Of a stretch of 64,000 nt of DNA, positions 50,592 through 59,947 are shown piece after piece. A program made the position numbers and the translations under genes. Each line of letters begins with the position of its first letter. Positions within the stretch are counted from its first letter, which is position 1. Source of the stretch: RGIG4097 sp937885645 (GTDB taxonomy: Bacteria > Bacillota > Clostridia > Christensenellales > CAG-917); assembly GCA_937885645.1 (NCBI GenBank), contig CALABJ010000017.1:1-64000 (forward strand), in the 5' to 3' direction. The notes beneath the pieces were generated by a model that was not told the origin of the DNA, ran no database searches, and saw only the letters and a list, made by a program, of their open reading frames with translations.

Positions 50592-51263
50592 CTACACGCT
50601 CGGCGTATAGATTCTTTCACCAAAGATGATTCTGCCGAGCCTTAACACGTTTGATTTGTGGCTGAGGGCGGTCTTGTAATCCCCACTCATACCTGCGGAT
50701 AAATACTTGATTTCCACGTTGTCTTGCTTGATTTTTTTGACTTTGTCAAAAATCACATCAAGTTCATCATAAAGTGCGTCAAGTTCGGGTGCGTCTATAT
50801 TTGGAAGGACGGACATTATCCCTTCAATTTTTATGTGTTTGTAGTTTTCAAGTGAGCGGATGAAATCTGTCACTTCATTGGGGGCAACACCGCCCTTTGT
50901 GACTTCTCCGCCCATATTGATTTCAACAAGGCAAGATTGCACCTTTTGGTGCTTGGACGCTTGCTTTTCAATCTCCTTTGCCAACTCAATGCGGTCAAGA
51001 GAATGAATAAGCTCCACCTTGTCGATTATGTATTTCACTTTGTTTGTCTGCAGTTGACCTATAAGATGCCATCTATAACGCTCGTCATATTTTGCAACAA
51101 GCTCCTGTACACGATTTTCACCCAGCACAAAATCGGGCGCAATGGTCATAAACTCGTCCACAGTTTCCTTCGTTTGGGTTTTTGTGGCTGCTATGAGCAT
51201 AATTTCTCTGCCCGTTGCCGCCACGTCTTCCCTTATGCGTTTGAGAGCGTCTAAATCAATCAT
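50592..51263 (-). CDS. PLP-binding protein YggS/PLPBP
   Basis: 223-aa pyridoxal phosphate homeostasis protein. The PLP lysine is in LIAATKTQT, with FVLGENRVQEL, WHLIGQLQTNKVKYI and YLSAGMSGDYKTAL completing the fold. It lacks catalytic activity and buffers PLP. The start codon is four bases after the alpha-galactosidase stop, without a clear ribosome-binding site, suggesting coupling. Confidence 0.93.
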   Translation of the reverse strand: MIDLDALKRIREDVAATGREIMLIAATKTQTKETVDEFMTIAPDFVLGENRVQELVAKYDERYRWHLIGQLQTNKVKYIIDKVELIHSLDRIELAKEIEKQASKHQKVQSCLVEINMGGEVTKGGVAPNEVTDFIRSLENYKHIKIEGIMSVLPNIDAPELDALYDELDVIFDKVKKIKQDNVEIKYLSAGMSGDYKTALSHKSNVLRLGRIIFGERIYTPSV

Positions 51264-51266
51264 CAA

Positions 51267-52955
51267 TTAGTCAACGACTGAGTCTGTATGTTTGCCGGTG
51301 AGAGTGTTGTATGCAAGGCACTTCTTCACGCCGTTTTCTTCATATTCGATGGCGATGACTTCGTCTCCACTGCCTTTTTCCTTGATGTATTCTGCGGAAA
51401 TGACTTTGCCGTCAAACTTCTTGAATGAGTCAAGGAGGACTTCCACTTTCTTGTCGTCGTATGCACCTGCGTTGTCACTGACAAAGAGCACTGAGCCAAA
51501 CATATGGTTTATGCGTGCAAGAAGTTTCTTTTGTTCCCAGTTGAATTTTGCGGGCTTCATACCGTCGTCACGGAGGAAGAACACATCGGGGTCATTTGCA
51601 AAGATTCTGCCATTGAGGTGTCTGCGGAAGATGCTGTTGTTCATTGCCATCTTTGCAGAGATGATTTCCTGGTTGGTCACCTTAACGTAGAATTTTTCCT
51701 TGAAGGAAAGTTCAACGTCACAACTGATTCTGCAAGCATCAACAATGCCAAAACTTGCACTGAGAGGAACGCCACAGCCAAGGATAATCTTGTCGCCACA
51801 GCATTCGCGGAGGAAATCCATTGCTTCGTGCATAAGTTGTCCGCGTGATTTGTTGTTTCTGGGTTGTATTGCCACTGAATACAAGAAGTCAAGTTTGACC
51901 ATATCATAGCCCCATTCATCAAAGACGACTCTAAACACGTTCTTGATATAATCACGGACTTCGGGTTGTTCAATGTCAAGGACGTAGAATCCGTTCCAAG
52001 CAAAACCACCAATCATATTCTTGCCCTTGGGGGTCTTGATGAGCCATTCGGGATGGTTTTTGACAACTTCTGCCTTGAATTGTGCGCTGAAAGGTGCAAG
52101 CCACAATCCTGCCTTGTATCCCTTCTTGTGGATTTCATCTGCAAGATAACCCATTCCCTTTGGGAATTCAGGCTTCAAAGTGAGCCAGTCACCGACCATG
52201 CTTTCATAGCCGTCGTCGATTTGGAAGATGTTTGCCTTGTCGCCAGCCTTTTCATACATGCCGTTGAGGTCACGCATGATGATTTCTTCACTGATGTTTT
52301 GGAAGTAGTTGTACCATGAGGTGTAGCCTGCAAAGTGATCAACTCTGCCAGTTGCTTTGCGGGGATATTCTTGGAAATACTTGTCAAAGACTTCATCATA
52401 AGTGCCAACGTGATGAGTGACGTTGAAAAGTTCATAGTCGCCGATGATTGTGACACCTTCAACGTCCTTTTCAATGGCAAAGACGTTTTCTCTCATATCT
52501 GCATAGAACACGGTGTAGCCAGTTCTGTCGTTGAGAGTGCCAAAGAATTCAACGTCTGCTCCCTTACGGAGATAGGTGTATGTGTTTGAGTGATAGAGGT
52601 CCTTGCCGTATTCAGTGAAATAGGTGTCACCAGATGCTGCTGCAAAGGTACGTGCAAGAGGAATAATGTTGCAGGGGAAACGAAGACCATATTGTCTATC
52701 TCCACGCTTATATTCTCTTGAAGTTGACCAGCTTTGATAACCGCCGCCATAGAACCATTCTTCACTTTCAAAATAGTGATCATAGATAAGCTCTGCAAGA
52801 GTGATCTTGACTGCTTCTTTTGCAGAGACTGTGATATGGACATGATTGTCATCGCCATTATCCACAAATGTGAGAATATCATCGCTCTCATTGATGACTC
52901 TTGTTTTGCCTGCGTACTCGTAAACGACTTTCAGTGTGTAATCTTTTATGTTCAT
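51267..52955 (-). CDS. Alpha-galactosidase, GH36-like
   Basis: 562-aa intracellular glycosidase of the GH36/GH27 clan-D type. GGGYQSWSTSREYKRGD opens the sugar-binding part; FQIDDGYESMVGDWL is typical, and YDMVKLDFLYS holds the nucleophile Asp, with CGVPLSASFG downstream. No signal peptide. It probably releases galactose from raffinose-type sugars. It has its own promoter and a leader with an inverted repeat, and is transcribed into yggS and sepF, an unusual mix of sugar use with division genes. Confidence 0.88.
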   Translation of the reverse strand: MNIKDYTLKVVYEYAGKTRVINESDDILTFVDNGDDNHVHITVSAKEAVKITLAELIYDHYFESEEWFYGGGYQSWSTSREYKRGDRQYGLRFPCNIIPLARTFAAASGDTYFTEYGKDLYHSNTYTYLRKGADVEFFGTLNDRTGYTVFYADMRENVFAIEKDVEGVTIIGDYELFNVTHHVGTYDEVFDKYFQEYPRKATGRVDHFAGYTSWYNYFQNISEEIIMRDLNGMYEKAGDKANIFQIDDGYESMVGDWLTLKPEFPKGMGYLADEIHKKGYKAGLWLAPFSAQFKAEVVKNHPEWLIKTPKGKNMIGGFAWNGFYVLDIEQPEVRDYIKNVFRVVFDEWGYDMVKLDFLYSVAIQPRNNKSRGQLMHEAMDFLRECCGDKIILGCGVPLSASFGIVDACRISCDVELSFKEKFYVKVTNQEIISAKMAMNNSIFRRHLNGRIFANDPDVFFLRDDGMKPAKFNWEQKKLLARINHMFGSVLFVSDNAGAYDDKKVEVLLDSFKKFDGKVISAEYIKEKGSGDEVIAIEYEENGVKKCLAYNTLTGKHTDSVVD

Positions 52956-53013
52956 AATGCCCCCTTACGTGCAAGCGTGCCCACACGTAACGCTAATATT
53001 TTTCTAAATGTAT

Positions 53014-53042
53014 ATTATACATGAAAAAATCGCTCTTGTAAA
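53014..53042 (-). promoter_or_regulatory. SigA promoter of the alpha-galactosidase unit
   Basis: On the minus strand TTTACA (53037-53042), a 17-base spacer and TATAAT (53014-53019). The leader contains TTACGTG and CACGTAA arms just before the GGGGG ribosome-binding site, a possible regulator or hairpin site. Confidence 0.75.
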
Positions 53043-53091
53043 TACCGATATGCAGAAAGAATGGTTTTTTGCCTATTTTTCTATCCGCCGC

Positions 53092-53706
53092 CTACTCTGT
53101 CTTCTCCAACTTGTTTATTGACACCTCGTATGCCGTTCTACTTTCATATGAGCCGTCCTCTAATCCCTTTTGATATTCTCTTGATTGGATTCGTCCTGAA
53201 AGTAGCACCTTATCTCCAACCGCAAAGGACTCGGCGTATCTTGCGTTTCTTCCCCAAGCGATGCAGGGGATATAGTCCGACTTATTGTAAGCGCGGTTGA
53301 CTGCAAGGAGCACGTCACATATCTCTCTGCCGAAGGGGGTTGTTCTATATACGGTGGGCTTGCACACGTAGCCCTCGATTTCTATATAGTTGGGGTTTTG
53401 ATCATCTCCTATGCCTAGTTCTCGCACAAAGACTTTGAGGACAAGTTTGCTTCTTTCCCCCACCACTTTGTTATAACTGCGCAATTGACCATATACTCCT
53501 ATTTTTTCGCCCACGCTGAGAGTCATATCTCCCATAAGTCGCTCAGATATAGTGAGAGGGATTTTGTCATATTGTCCGCTGAGGCGTTGCACGTCTAGGG
53601 TGAAGTCATAAAAACCCTCCCCCATAACTTCGTGGGAAAAGACTGGCTCTGTGGACACTATTCCGCTCAAGTACACTTTGTTGTTTTCAAGTTGATCGTA
53701 GCTCAT
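53092..53706 (-). CDS. Single-stranded-DNA-binding-like protein with two OB folds
   Basis: 204-aa protein. Two OB-type halves are seen: residues about 5-95 (KVYLSGIVSTEPVFSHEV) and about 105-200 (YIEIEGYVCKPTVYRTTPFGREICDVLLAVNR, then CIAWGRNARYAESF, the classic SSB pattern). The second half is the better match. Tandem OB folds in one chain, without the usual acidic C-terminal tip, make it different from the replicative SSB. AGGAG is six bases before the ATG. It lies 19 bases after the deacetylase gene. Confidence 0.78.
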   Translation of the reverse strand: MSYDQLENNKVYLSGIVSTEPVFSHEVMGEGFYDFTLDVQRLSGQYDKIPLTISERLMGDMTLSVGEKIGVYGQLRSYNKVVGERSKLVLKVFVRELGIGDDQNPNYIEIEGYVCKPTVYRTTPFGREICDVLLAVNRAYNKSDYIPCIAWGRNARYAESFAVGDKVLLSGRIQSREYQKGLEDGSYESRTAYEVSINKLEKTE

Positions 53707-53725
53707 TGATTTCTCCTTTTTTGTT

Positions 53726-54496
53726 CTAATCATTTTTCCGTTGGACACCTTGTGAGTCCACCGTGTAGTTGTCTGTCAGCACCATTTGACTCAGTGCCAC
53801 AAATTTGAATCCTTTGTTCTTTAGGGCTTCAAGGACAAGGGGCAAGGCGTCTAGGACGTGGTCGCTGTTGTTGTGAAAGAGGACTATATCCCCACTCTTT
53901 GCCTTTGGCACTATTCTCGCCACAATGTCCTTTGCTGAAAGCCCCTTCCAATCTAGGCTGTCTATTGACCACTGCACTCCCACCATGCCTAAGTCCTCTA
54001 AGGCGGTCATAAGGCTATTGTCGTAGTCACCGAAAGGAGCACGAAAATAAGTGGGCGTTTTGCCTGTAAGGTCACAGACCTTTTTGTTTACTGACTGAAT
54101 CTCCTCCACAATCTTTTCACGGGATAGCCGTGGCATATTGAGGTGGTTTTCAGAGTGGTTGCCTATGTCAAAGCCGGCTGATGCTATTGCCTTTGTTTCC
54201 TCTGGGTATTTGTCAATCCAAAATCCAACAAGAAAGAAAGTGGCGTCTGCGTCGTATTCCTTCAAGATTTCAATGATTTTCAAGGTTTTGTCCGCGCCCC
54301 AAGCGGCGTCAAATGTGAGGGCGATGACTTTGTCCTCCTCCGCCATTGACACTGAATATACGGGGATCTTCCGTGAGGTTTTGCCAAAGAACACTCCTGC
54401 CACCGAAGAGGTGGATATGAGGGTCACAAGGACTGCAATCAGCACAATGGCAACACCGTAGAACAAAATGTTTTTACGTTTTAGCACTACAAACAT
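53726..54496 (-). CDS. Polysaccharide deacetylase (PdaB-like)
   Basis: 256-aa NodB-domain protein with an N-terminal membrane anchor (about 8-32). Catalytic motifs are LTFDAAWG (Asp base and metal Asp), GNHSENH (metal His pair) and FRAPFGDYD. The layout resembles PdaB, a sporulation deacetylase of cortex or septal wall. GGAGG precedes the ATG at 54496, but reads as part of an upstream in-frame ATG, so the start may be four codons earlier. Confidence 0.85.
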   Translation of the reverse strand: MFVVLKRKNILFYGVAIVLIAVLVTLISTSSVAGVFFGKTSRKIPVYSVSMAEEDKVIALTFDAAWGADKTLKIIEILKEYDADATFFLVGFWIDKYPEETKAIASAGFDIGNHSENHLNMPRLSREKIVEEIQSVNKKVCDLTGKTPTYFRAPFGDYDNSLMTALEDLGMVGVQWSIDSLDWKGLSAKDIVARIVPKAKSGDIVLFHNNSDHVLDALPLVLEALKNKGFKFVALSQMVLTDNYTVDSQGVQRKND

Positions 54497-54650
54497 TTCT
54501 GCCTCCATATTAGACCAACCGCCTTGACAGAAAATGACAAATCCTGTCGTAAAAGTTCGCACTTCGTCTATAGTGATACATTACGCGGAGCAAATAAGGT
54601 TTAGAACTGGGCGGAAATCTTTTGACAAAAGGCGCAACCGCCCCAATCTG

Positions 54651-54678
54651 TTGACTTTTTTCAACTAAGTTGTAAAAT
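54651..54678 (+). promoter_or_regulatory. SigA promoter six bases before the ATG of the membrane gene
   Basis: TTGACT (54651-54656), a 16-base spacer and TAAAAT (54673-54678), then six bases and ATG at 54685. The arms GTTGA and TCAAC (54650-54665) form a small inverted repeat next to the -35 box. Confidence 0.65.
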
Positions 54679-54684
54679 GATGGT

Positions 54685-55485
54685 ATGGGAACAGAAAACA
54701 AACACAAAGAAAACTTGAAAAAGGTGATGACCTACACTCCTCTGGTGCTGGCAATGTTGTTTGCAGTAGTGTTTTTTGGTGCATCGGTCATCGCTTTGAT
54801 ATACTCCGCAGTCACCTATCTCGCCTTTGGCTCTGCAATGGTGTTCCTCATTTTGTTTGGATGCTCAGTGCTTACGTTAGGCATCGGCACTGCCCTTGTG
54901 GACAAGTTCATTTCTCTCAAAAAGAAACTTGACGGCAAAGACGTCGCCCCCGAAAAGGAAGAACAAAAGACTGCCGTTGTGAAAAAGAAATTCACCGTCA
55001 CAATGCAAACAATTTGCTTTGGCGTTATGATTGTTGGCGCAGTGTTCATCATCGTGTCCGCAGGCCTTGGTGTCACAAGTGCAGACAAATGGGATGAGGC
55101 AACAAAGGACTATATCCTCTCCAACGGCTACTATCAAGACGCAAAGTCCTTTGAGGTGGCCTACGACAGCACCAACCCCGACAAACCCATCGATAAAATC
55201 GTCTTAGACCTTGATGGCAAAAACGCAGTGGTCATCTACACCGATGACAGTTTTGTCACCATAAAGGGATATGAAAACTTCCCTGCACAACTGTCTGTCA
55301 CTTACGGCGGTGGCACAATCGTCATCCACGAAAATCCCTCTCCCAAAAAAGACGGAAATCTTGAAAAAATGCTCTTCTTCATCTTTGATGAAAATGAGGT
55401 TGAAGCACAAATCCGCATCTACTTGCCTAAATCCATGGAAGGACAAGTTGAATTTGCCGGCGACTACGTAGTTGCACAAAACTAA
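54685..55485 (+). CDS. Membrane protein with a beta-rich external domain, family not recognised
   Basis: 266-aa protein. Two hydrophobic helices (about 17-40 and 45-68), a charged cytosolic loop (about 72-105), a third helix (about 112-132) and a ~130-residue beta-rich C-terminal domain (VVIYTDDSFVTIKGYEN, GGGTIVIHEN) are seen. The last domain recalls DUF4097-type adhesin-like repeats of Firmicute envelope-stress modules, but this is only a resemblance. It is monocistronic with a terminator. No Shine-Dalgarno sequence. Confidence 0.7.
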   Translation: MGTENKHKENLKKVMTYTPLVLAMLFAVVFFGASVIALIYSAVTYLAFGSAMVFLILFGCSVLTLGIGTALVDKFISLKKKLDGKDVAPEKEEQKTAVVKKKFTVTMQTICFGVMIVGAVFIIVSAGLGVTSADKWDEATKDYILSNGYYQDAKSFEVAYDSTNPDKPIDKIVLDLDGKNAVVIYTDDSFVTIKGYENFPAQLSVTYGGGTIVIHENPSPKKDGNLEKMLFFIFDENEVEAQIRIYLPKSMEGQVEFAGDYVVAQN

Positions 55486-55499
55486 AAAACAAGAAAATA

Positions 55500-55530
55500 A
55501 AAAATACGCTACCTATGGTAGCGTTTTCTT
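55500..55530. terminator. Bidirectional terminator between the membrane gene and ddl
   Basis: An 8-bp stem (55505-55512 with 55516-55523), with A residues before and T residues after. It serves the plus-strand membrane gene and the end of the FMN-riboswitch operon on the minus strand. Confidence 0.85.
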
Positions 55531-55539
55531 TTTGTCAAA

Positions 55540-56667
55540 TTACATTTTTTGCGTTTTTCCACCGCCTTTGAAGTTGTCGAGGACGCCTGTTGAGAAGTTG
55601 TGGGTGCGGGATTTGCGGTCTAGGTGGTCCTCTATTGCAGTGTTTATCATCTTGTCCAAAAGGTCTTTGAAGGTTATCCCTACGGATTCAAAGAGGTAAT
55701 GCGCCAGTGACCCCGGCACGGTGTTGATTTCGTTGAGGTATATCTTTTCTCGTTTGACGTCAACAAGATAGTCCACTCTCACCACCCCGCTCATTTCAAG
55801 TTCACGATATATCCGCTCAGTCAATGCCTTCACTTGGCTGTTGAGATCGCCTATTTCTGCAGGGATTATATGACCACCACCGCCCATTTTGCCTGTGGAG
55901 TATTTGTCGTTGAAAGACAAGAAATCACTGGTGGACAAAGGCTGTTCGGTTTCAGACACAACAATTTTATCGCCGTCCTTGAATGCGGCGCAGTTGACTT
56001 CTATGAAGTCAGTGAGTTTTTCTTCAACGATAATTTTGTCATCAAACTCCCCTGCGATGTCTATTGCAGAAATCAAGTCCTCTCTTTTGTAGGCAACCCC
56101 TATGCCTATGCTGCTTCCAAGCCGTGCAGGTTTGACTATGAGTGGATATCGCAAAAAACTTTCTGCGTGGAAAAGGACTTTGTCACTGTCCCTCTCCCAC
56201 TCCTTTCTTGAAAACACAAAGTGTTTCACTTGGTTGAAAAGCATATTTTCAAAAAGCTCTTTGCTGACCGCTTTGTCCATACAAAGGGCGGACGGCAACA
56301 AACTTGGGCTTGTGTGAGGCAGTCCGTTGAACTCAAAAACCCCAGATAGAACGCCGTTTTCACCCTCTCCGCCGTGACAACAATTGACAACAACGTCGGG
56401 CTTCAGTGCCACTGTCATCTTGTCTTTTTTGACGTAATAGAATTTGCCACTGACAAGCACCAATTTCTTATGGTTTGAGGGCACAAAAGGTGCAAAATCC
56501 TTTATCGTTTTCATATCACCGGTGTAAAAATCACCCTCATACAAAAACACAGGAGTGACTGCATATTTTTTGTCATCAAGGTGTCGATAGGTTTGCACTG
56601 CGGTGATGACGGATATATCCCTTTCCACCGATCTTCCACCAAAAATCAAAGCAACTTTTTTCTTCAT
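55540..56667 (-). CDS. ddl: D-alanine-D-alanine ligase
   Basis: 375-aa ATP-grasp enzyme making D-Ala-D-Ala for the pentapeptide. VNCCHGGEGENGVLSG, LIVKPARLGSSIGI and the metal-binding YLNEINTVPGSLAHYLFE near the C-terminus are present. The tail of about 20 residues is basic and Gly-rich. It lies eight bases after murF, whose product it supplies, and is the last gene of the riboswitch-headed operon. Confidence 0.95.
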   Translation of the reverse strand: MKKKVALIFGGRSVERDISVITAVQTYRHLDDKKYAVTPVFLYEGDFYTGDMKTIKDFAPFVPSNHKKLVLVSGKFYYVKKDKMTVALKPDVVVNCCHGGEGENGVLSGVFEFNGLPHTSPSLLPSALCMDKAVSKELFENMLFNQVKHFVFSRKEWERDSDKVLFHAESFLRYPLIVKPARLGSSIGIGVAYKREDLISAIDIAGEFDDKIIVEEKLTDFIEVNCAAFKDGDKIVVSETEQPLSTSDFLSFNDKYSTGKMGGGGHIIPAEIGDLNSQVKALTERIYRELEMSGVVRVDYLVDVKREKIYLNEINTVPGSLAHYLFESVGITFKDLLDKMINTAIEDHLDRKSRTHNFSTGVLDNFKGGGKTQKM

Positions 56668-56675
56668 TTCTCCCC

Positions 56676-58253
56676 CTAATCTTCATATATGTCTGGCAAG
56701 TCGTTGAGAAGCAACAAGTTATCCCCTATGTGGAGAAAGTCCTTAAAGGACTTTTGTGCCTCTGCTAGGGTGTTGAAGCAGAGGATTTTGCCGTCAAAAT
56801 CACTTAGCCCTCTTGCCACTTGCTCACCTCTTTTCCCTATGAGCACAACAACGTGAGCAACCATTGCTATTTTTTTACCAAGAGCGTAGTTTTCCTCTTC
56901 TTCAAGGTCACCAAGTTCAACAAGCCCCGGTGTCACCACCACTTTTCTGCCCTCAAATTGTGACAGGGTGTCAAGAGCTTTTCTTGCCCCGTCTGGGTTT
57001 GAGTTGAAGGTGTCGTCAATGATGGTCATACCATCACGGACAATCAGTTGCAAGCGGTGTGGCACAGGCTCTACGTGGGCAATCCTCTCCACAATATGCT
57101 TTGGACTGATGCCAAGTGCAAAGGCCACTGCTGACGCCACTGCCAAATTCTCCACGTTGTGCTCGCCAATGAGCCCAGTCCTTGCCCTATGAACCTCATC
57201 ACCAAAATGCAAGTTGAACTCACTTCCTCGTTTTGACAAGGCTACGTCGCTTGCCCAGACTTCTCCACCGTTTCCTGCAAAATCTACGTTTGCCAAAATC
57301 TTGTTTTGCTTGTCTTCAATAATCTTTATAAGATTGTTGCTTACGACAGCAAATCCATCTCTTTTTAAGTCGGTAATGACCCTCATCTTTTCATCCACTA
57401 TATTCTTTTGACTTTTGAATGTTTCAAGATGTTGAGAGTTTATCCCCGTCAAAACCGCCACGTCGGGGTTGACAATTTTCATCAATTTTTTGATGTCGCC
57501 GACTCGTCTTGCACCCATTTCCGCAATGAAAACTTCGTGGGACATATCAAGGTCCTTCACTGTCTTTGAAATGCCCATAGGAGTGTTGAAACTTTCAGGG
57601 GTTGCCAGCACCCTATATTTGATTTCAAGCAAATCTTTGAGATAGTTTTTCACTGAGGTTTTGCCGTAGCTTCCTGTTATCGCAATTTTGATGCAATCAC
57701 TACGAGATAGAATAGCCCTCGTTTTCTTCTCATACCTCAAATTATTTAGCCTTTCAAATACGTTGACTACGGACATTGTCAAAAGGAAAACAAGCGGATA
57801 GAATACTGGAAAAATAAAAAATCCTGCATAGCGGTAAAAGACATTTTCGCCACTGAGTACGCCGTTCAAGTAAAACAGAGTGCCAACAATCAATGCGCTT
57901 TCAACCACTGCCACGGACACAAAGCCTCGCACTGCTCTTTTTGTGTATTTAAGCGGTTTCTTTTTGTCGCCGTCTTCTGCAAAGTACAACACCATTTCCG
58001 CAATGAAAAAGAACATTGCAGTGAGAAACCCCCAAAACACCCGAGAGTGCAAAAAACTGACTCCAAAATATATCCCGCCAAACACCAGCACCGACACCAA
58101 GTCCATAAGATATGCGTTGCGGATATTCTTGCTTTTGAAAATCCCCTTCAATCGGTAATTGTCCTGCTGAATCACGTATATGTACGGCTTTGCCATAAAG
58201 GTGGTGGCAAGGATTGACAACAACAAAAAGAACCAGTTTCCCCTGACTAGCAT
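56676..58253 (-). CDS. murF: MurF-like ligase with an N-terminal membrane domain
   Basis: 525-aa protein. Residues 1-168 hold about five hydrophobic helices where MurF normally has its soluble UDP-MurNAc-tripeptide-binding domain. The ligase core follows: ATP site AITGSYGKTSVKNYL (191-205), FIAEMGARRVGDI, NSQHLETFKS, and the C-terminal DDTFNSNPDGARKALD. MurF adds D-Ala-D-Ala to the tripeptide, so the enzyme would work at the membrane next to MraY. A related membrane form occurs in some Clostridia. It follows the hydrolase gene with a seven-base overlap and precedes ddl. Confidence 0.88.
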   Translation of the reverse strand: MLVRGNWFFLLLSILATTFMAKPYIYVIQQDNYRLKGIFKSKNIRNAYLMDLVSVLVFGGIYFGVSFLHSRVFWGFLTAMFFFIAEMVLYFAEDGDKKKPLKYTKRAVRGFVSVAVVESALIVGTLFYLNGVLSGENVFYRYAGFFIFPVFYPLVFLLTMSVVNVFERLNNLRYEKKTRAILSRSDCIKIAITGSYGKTSVKNYLKDLLEIKYRVLATPESFNTPMGISKTVKDLDMSHEVFIAEMGARRVGDIKKLMKIVNPDVAVLTGINSQHLETFKSQKNIVDEKMRVITDLKRDGFAVVSNNLIKIIEDKQNKILANVDFAGNGGEVWASDVALSKRGSEFNLHFGDEVHRARTGLIGEHNVENLAVASAVAFALGISPKHIVERIAHVEPVPHRLQLIVRDGMTIIDDTFNSNPDGARKALDTLSQFEGRKVVVTPGLVELGDLEEEENYALGKKIAMVAHVVVLIGKRGEQVARGLSDFDGKILCFNTLAEAQKSFKDFLHIGDNLLLLNDLPDIYED

Positions 58254-58969
58254 ACCCCTACTCCCTTTACAAATGCGGACAAAATCTTGACAAAATTGGC
58301 AAGGTCTTCAACGTAAGCGTAGTGTCCGCCTTCAAGCAAAATCAACTTGCTATCCTTGATTTTCTTTTCAAGTTTGTTTGCCATGTATAAAGGCGTTTCC
58401 TTGTCGTTTTTACCCCACAAAATAAGGGTGGGGGTATTTATGTTTTCAAGGAGATAGGTTTGGTCATAGGACACCACTTTTTTGAAAGTTTCTTTCATTA
58501 TAAATGAAAGAACTCGGTAATCTCGTGAGCCTTGTAGTCCACGAAAACCGAGTTTTTTCAATATCTTGTGTATTATGATTTTTGCGTAATATGATGGCTT
58601 CCGCCGAGGCTTCAAGCCGGCGCTGTCCACAAGCACTAGTCCATTTACTGCATCGGGAAATTTGCCTGCGATTTCTAGGGCTACTCTGCCACCAAAGGAG
58701 TGACCAACGATGATTGCTTTTTTCACCCCTTCCTTTTCAAGGACTGACAGCACTTCACCTGCGTAATCCCCAACCGAATATGGTCTATCAGGTTCAGGGG
58801 TGTCACCAAAGCCGTTGAAGTCCACAACTATGCTCCGACAAAAACTTTTCAGTCTTTCCGCAACAAATAAAAAGGCGGAAGCGTTTCCGCCCCAGCCATG
58901 TAAAAATACTACGTTTATGCCGTCACCGACTATCTTATAATTGATAACTCCTCCTATACGTCTAGCCAC
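58247..58969 (-). CDS. Alpha/beta-fold hydrolase
   Basis: 240-aa protein with the canonical features: oxyanion region VFLHGWGGNAS, nucleophile elbow VGHSFGGRVAL (Ser), acid Asp within LILWGKNDKETP, and catalytic His in LEGGHYAYVED. The substrate is unknown. It overlaps rimI by 16 bases and murF by seven, so it belongs to the same operon. Confidence 0.9.
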   Translation of the reverse strand: MARRIGGVINYKIVGDGINVVFLHGWGGNASAFLFVAERLKSFCRSIVVDFNGFGDTPEPDRPYSVGDYAGEVLSVLEKEGVKKAIIVGHSFGGRVALEIAGKFPDAVNGLVLVDSAGLKPRRKPSYYAKIIIHKILKKLGFRGLQGSRDYRVLSFIMKETFKKVVSYDQTYLLENINTPTLILWGKNDKETPLYMANKLEKKIKDSKLILLEGGHYAYVEDLANFVKILSAFVKGVGVC

Positions 58970-59385
58970 ATAATAAGGGCATCGTCACGATTGTTGTAAT
59001 ACTTCTTTCGTATGCCTGCCCCTTTAAAGCCGTAGCTTTCGTATAGGTGTATTGCGGGTGCGTTGTTGACGTTGACTTCAAGTGTCATATGCTCTACGCC
59101 AACCTCTCTTGCCTTGCTGATGAGGGTTGCAAGAAGAAATTTGCCTATTCCTCTGCCTCTCTCTGTGTGCTTGACTGCTATGTTTGTTATATGCCCTTCG
59201 TCAAGGACTTTGTGAAAACCGCCGTAGCAAATGACCTCGTCACCACGGACACCAACGGTGTAAAATGCTTCCGCCGAATAAAGTTCGGGGATAAACATCG
59301 CTTTCGTCCAAGGTGTGTCGAAGGCCTCTTGTTCAATCTCTGCCATTTGGGCGAGATGTTCGTATTTTAGCGGTTCAAATCTCAT
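58954..59385 (-). CDS. rimI: Ribosomal-protein-alanine N-acetyltransferase RimI
   Basis: 143-aa GNAT acetyltransferase. The acetyl-CoA loop is HTERGRGIGKFLLATLI (motif A), with ALIMWLDV at the end. In Bacteria rimI usually sits with tsaE-tsaB-tsaD; here it follows tsaB with an 11-base overlap. tsaD itself is not in the window. Confidence 0.93.
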   Translation of the reverse strand: MRFEPLKYEHLAQMAEIEQEAFDTPWTKAMFIPELYSAEAFYTVGVRGDEVICYGGFHKVLDEGHITNIAVKHTERGRGIGKFLLATLISKAREVGVEHMTLEVNVNNAPAIHLYESYGFKGAGIRKKYYNNRDDALIMWLDV

Positions 59386-59947
59386 TATTTCTCTCTGCTT
59401 GTGATTTTCTCATATAGTAGGGCTCAAAGACGTTGACAAAGTCGTTTTCTGCCCATTTTGTGCGGACGATATTGTCAAGAGCCGTGACCACACTACAACT
59501 TGTTGTAGTGATTTTGTCCTCAGGCAACGTGGCACTGTCCTTTTCTTCAACAAACTCCGTTGACACAATCTTGCCATTTTCAAGCTTTGCTGTGTATGTG
59601 TGGCCGTGGCCTGCGTCAATGGCAAGCACTCCGCTTTCTCTACTATATGCAAGAAGTTCAAAGGAGTTGACCGCAATTCTCTTTGCTCCCGTGCCATAGG
59701 CTATGGCCGTCACTGCGGATACACCAATACGTATGCCTGTAAATGAGCCGGGGCCAACAACCACTGCTACGCCGTCAAGGTCTTTCACCTCAACTCCGCC
59801 TTCAGTAAGAAGGTCGGCTATTGTGGGCAAAATGAGAGATGAGTGACCGCTCTTGCCCACCTCAAAGGATTTTGAAAGAGTTTTGTCACCATCAATCAAC
59901 ACAGCGGTGAAGGTTGTAGAGGTTGTATCAACTGCAAGTATTTTCAT
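59375..59947 (-). CDS. tsaB: t6A biosynthesis protein TsaB
   Basis: 190-aa ASKHA-fold partner of TsaD in the complex that transfers threonylcarbamoyl to A37 of ANN-decoding tRNAs. ILAVDTTSTTFTAVLI, the GHSSLILPTI stretch and VVVGPGSFTGIRIGVS are the family signatures. Its start lies 20 bases inside the end of ribU::tsaE, so the two are probably coupled. Confidence 0.94.
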   Translation of the reverse strand: MKILAVDTTSTTFTAVLIDGDKTLSKSFEVGKSGHSSLILPTIADLLTEGGVEVKDLDGVAVVVGPGSFTGIRIGVSAVTAIAYGTGAKRIAVNSFELLAYSRESGVLAIDAGHGHTYTAKLENGKIVSTEFVEEKDSATLPEDKITTTSCSVVTALDNIVRTKWAENDFVNVFEPYYMRKSQAERNNEI

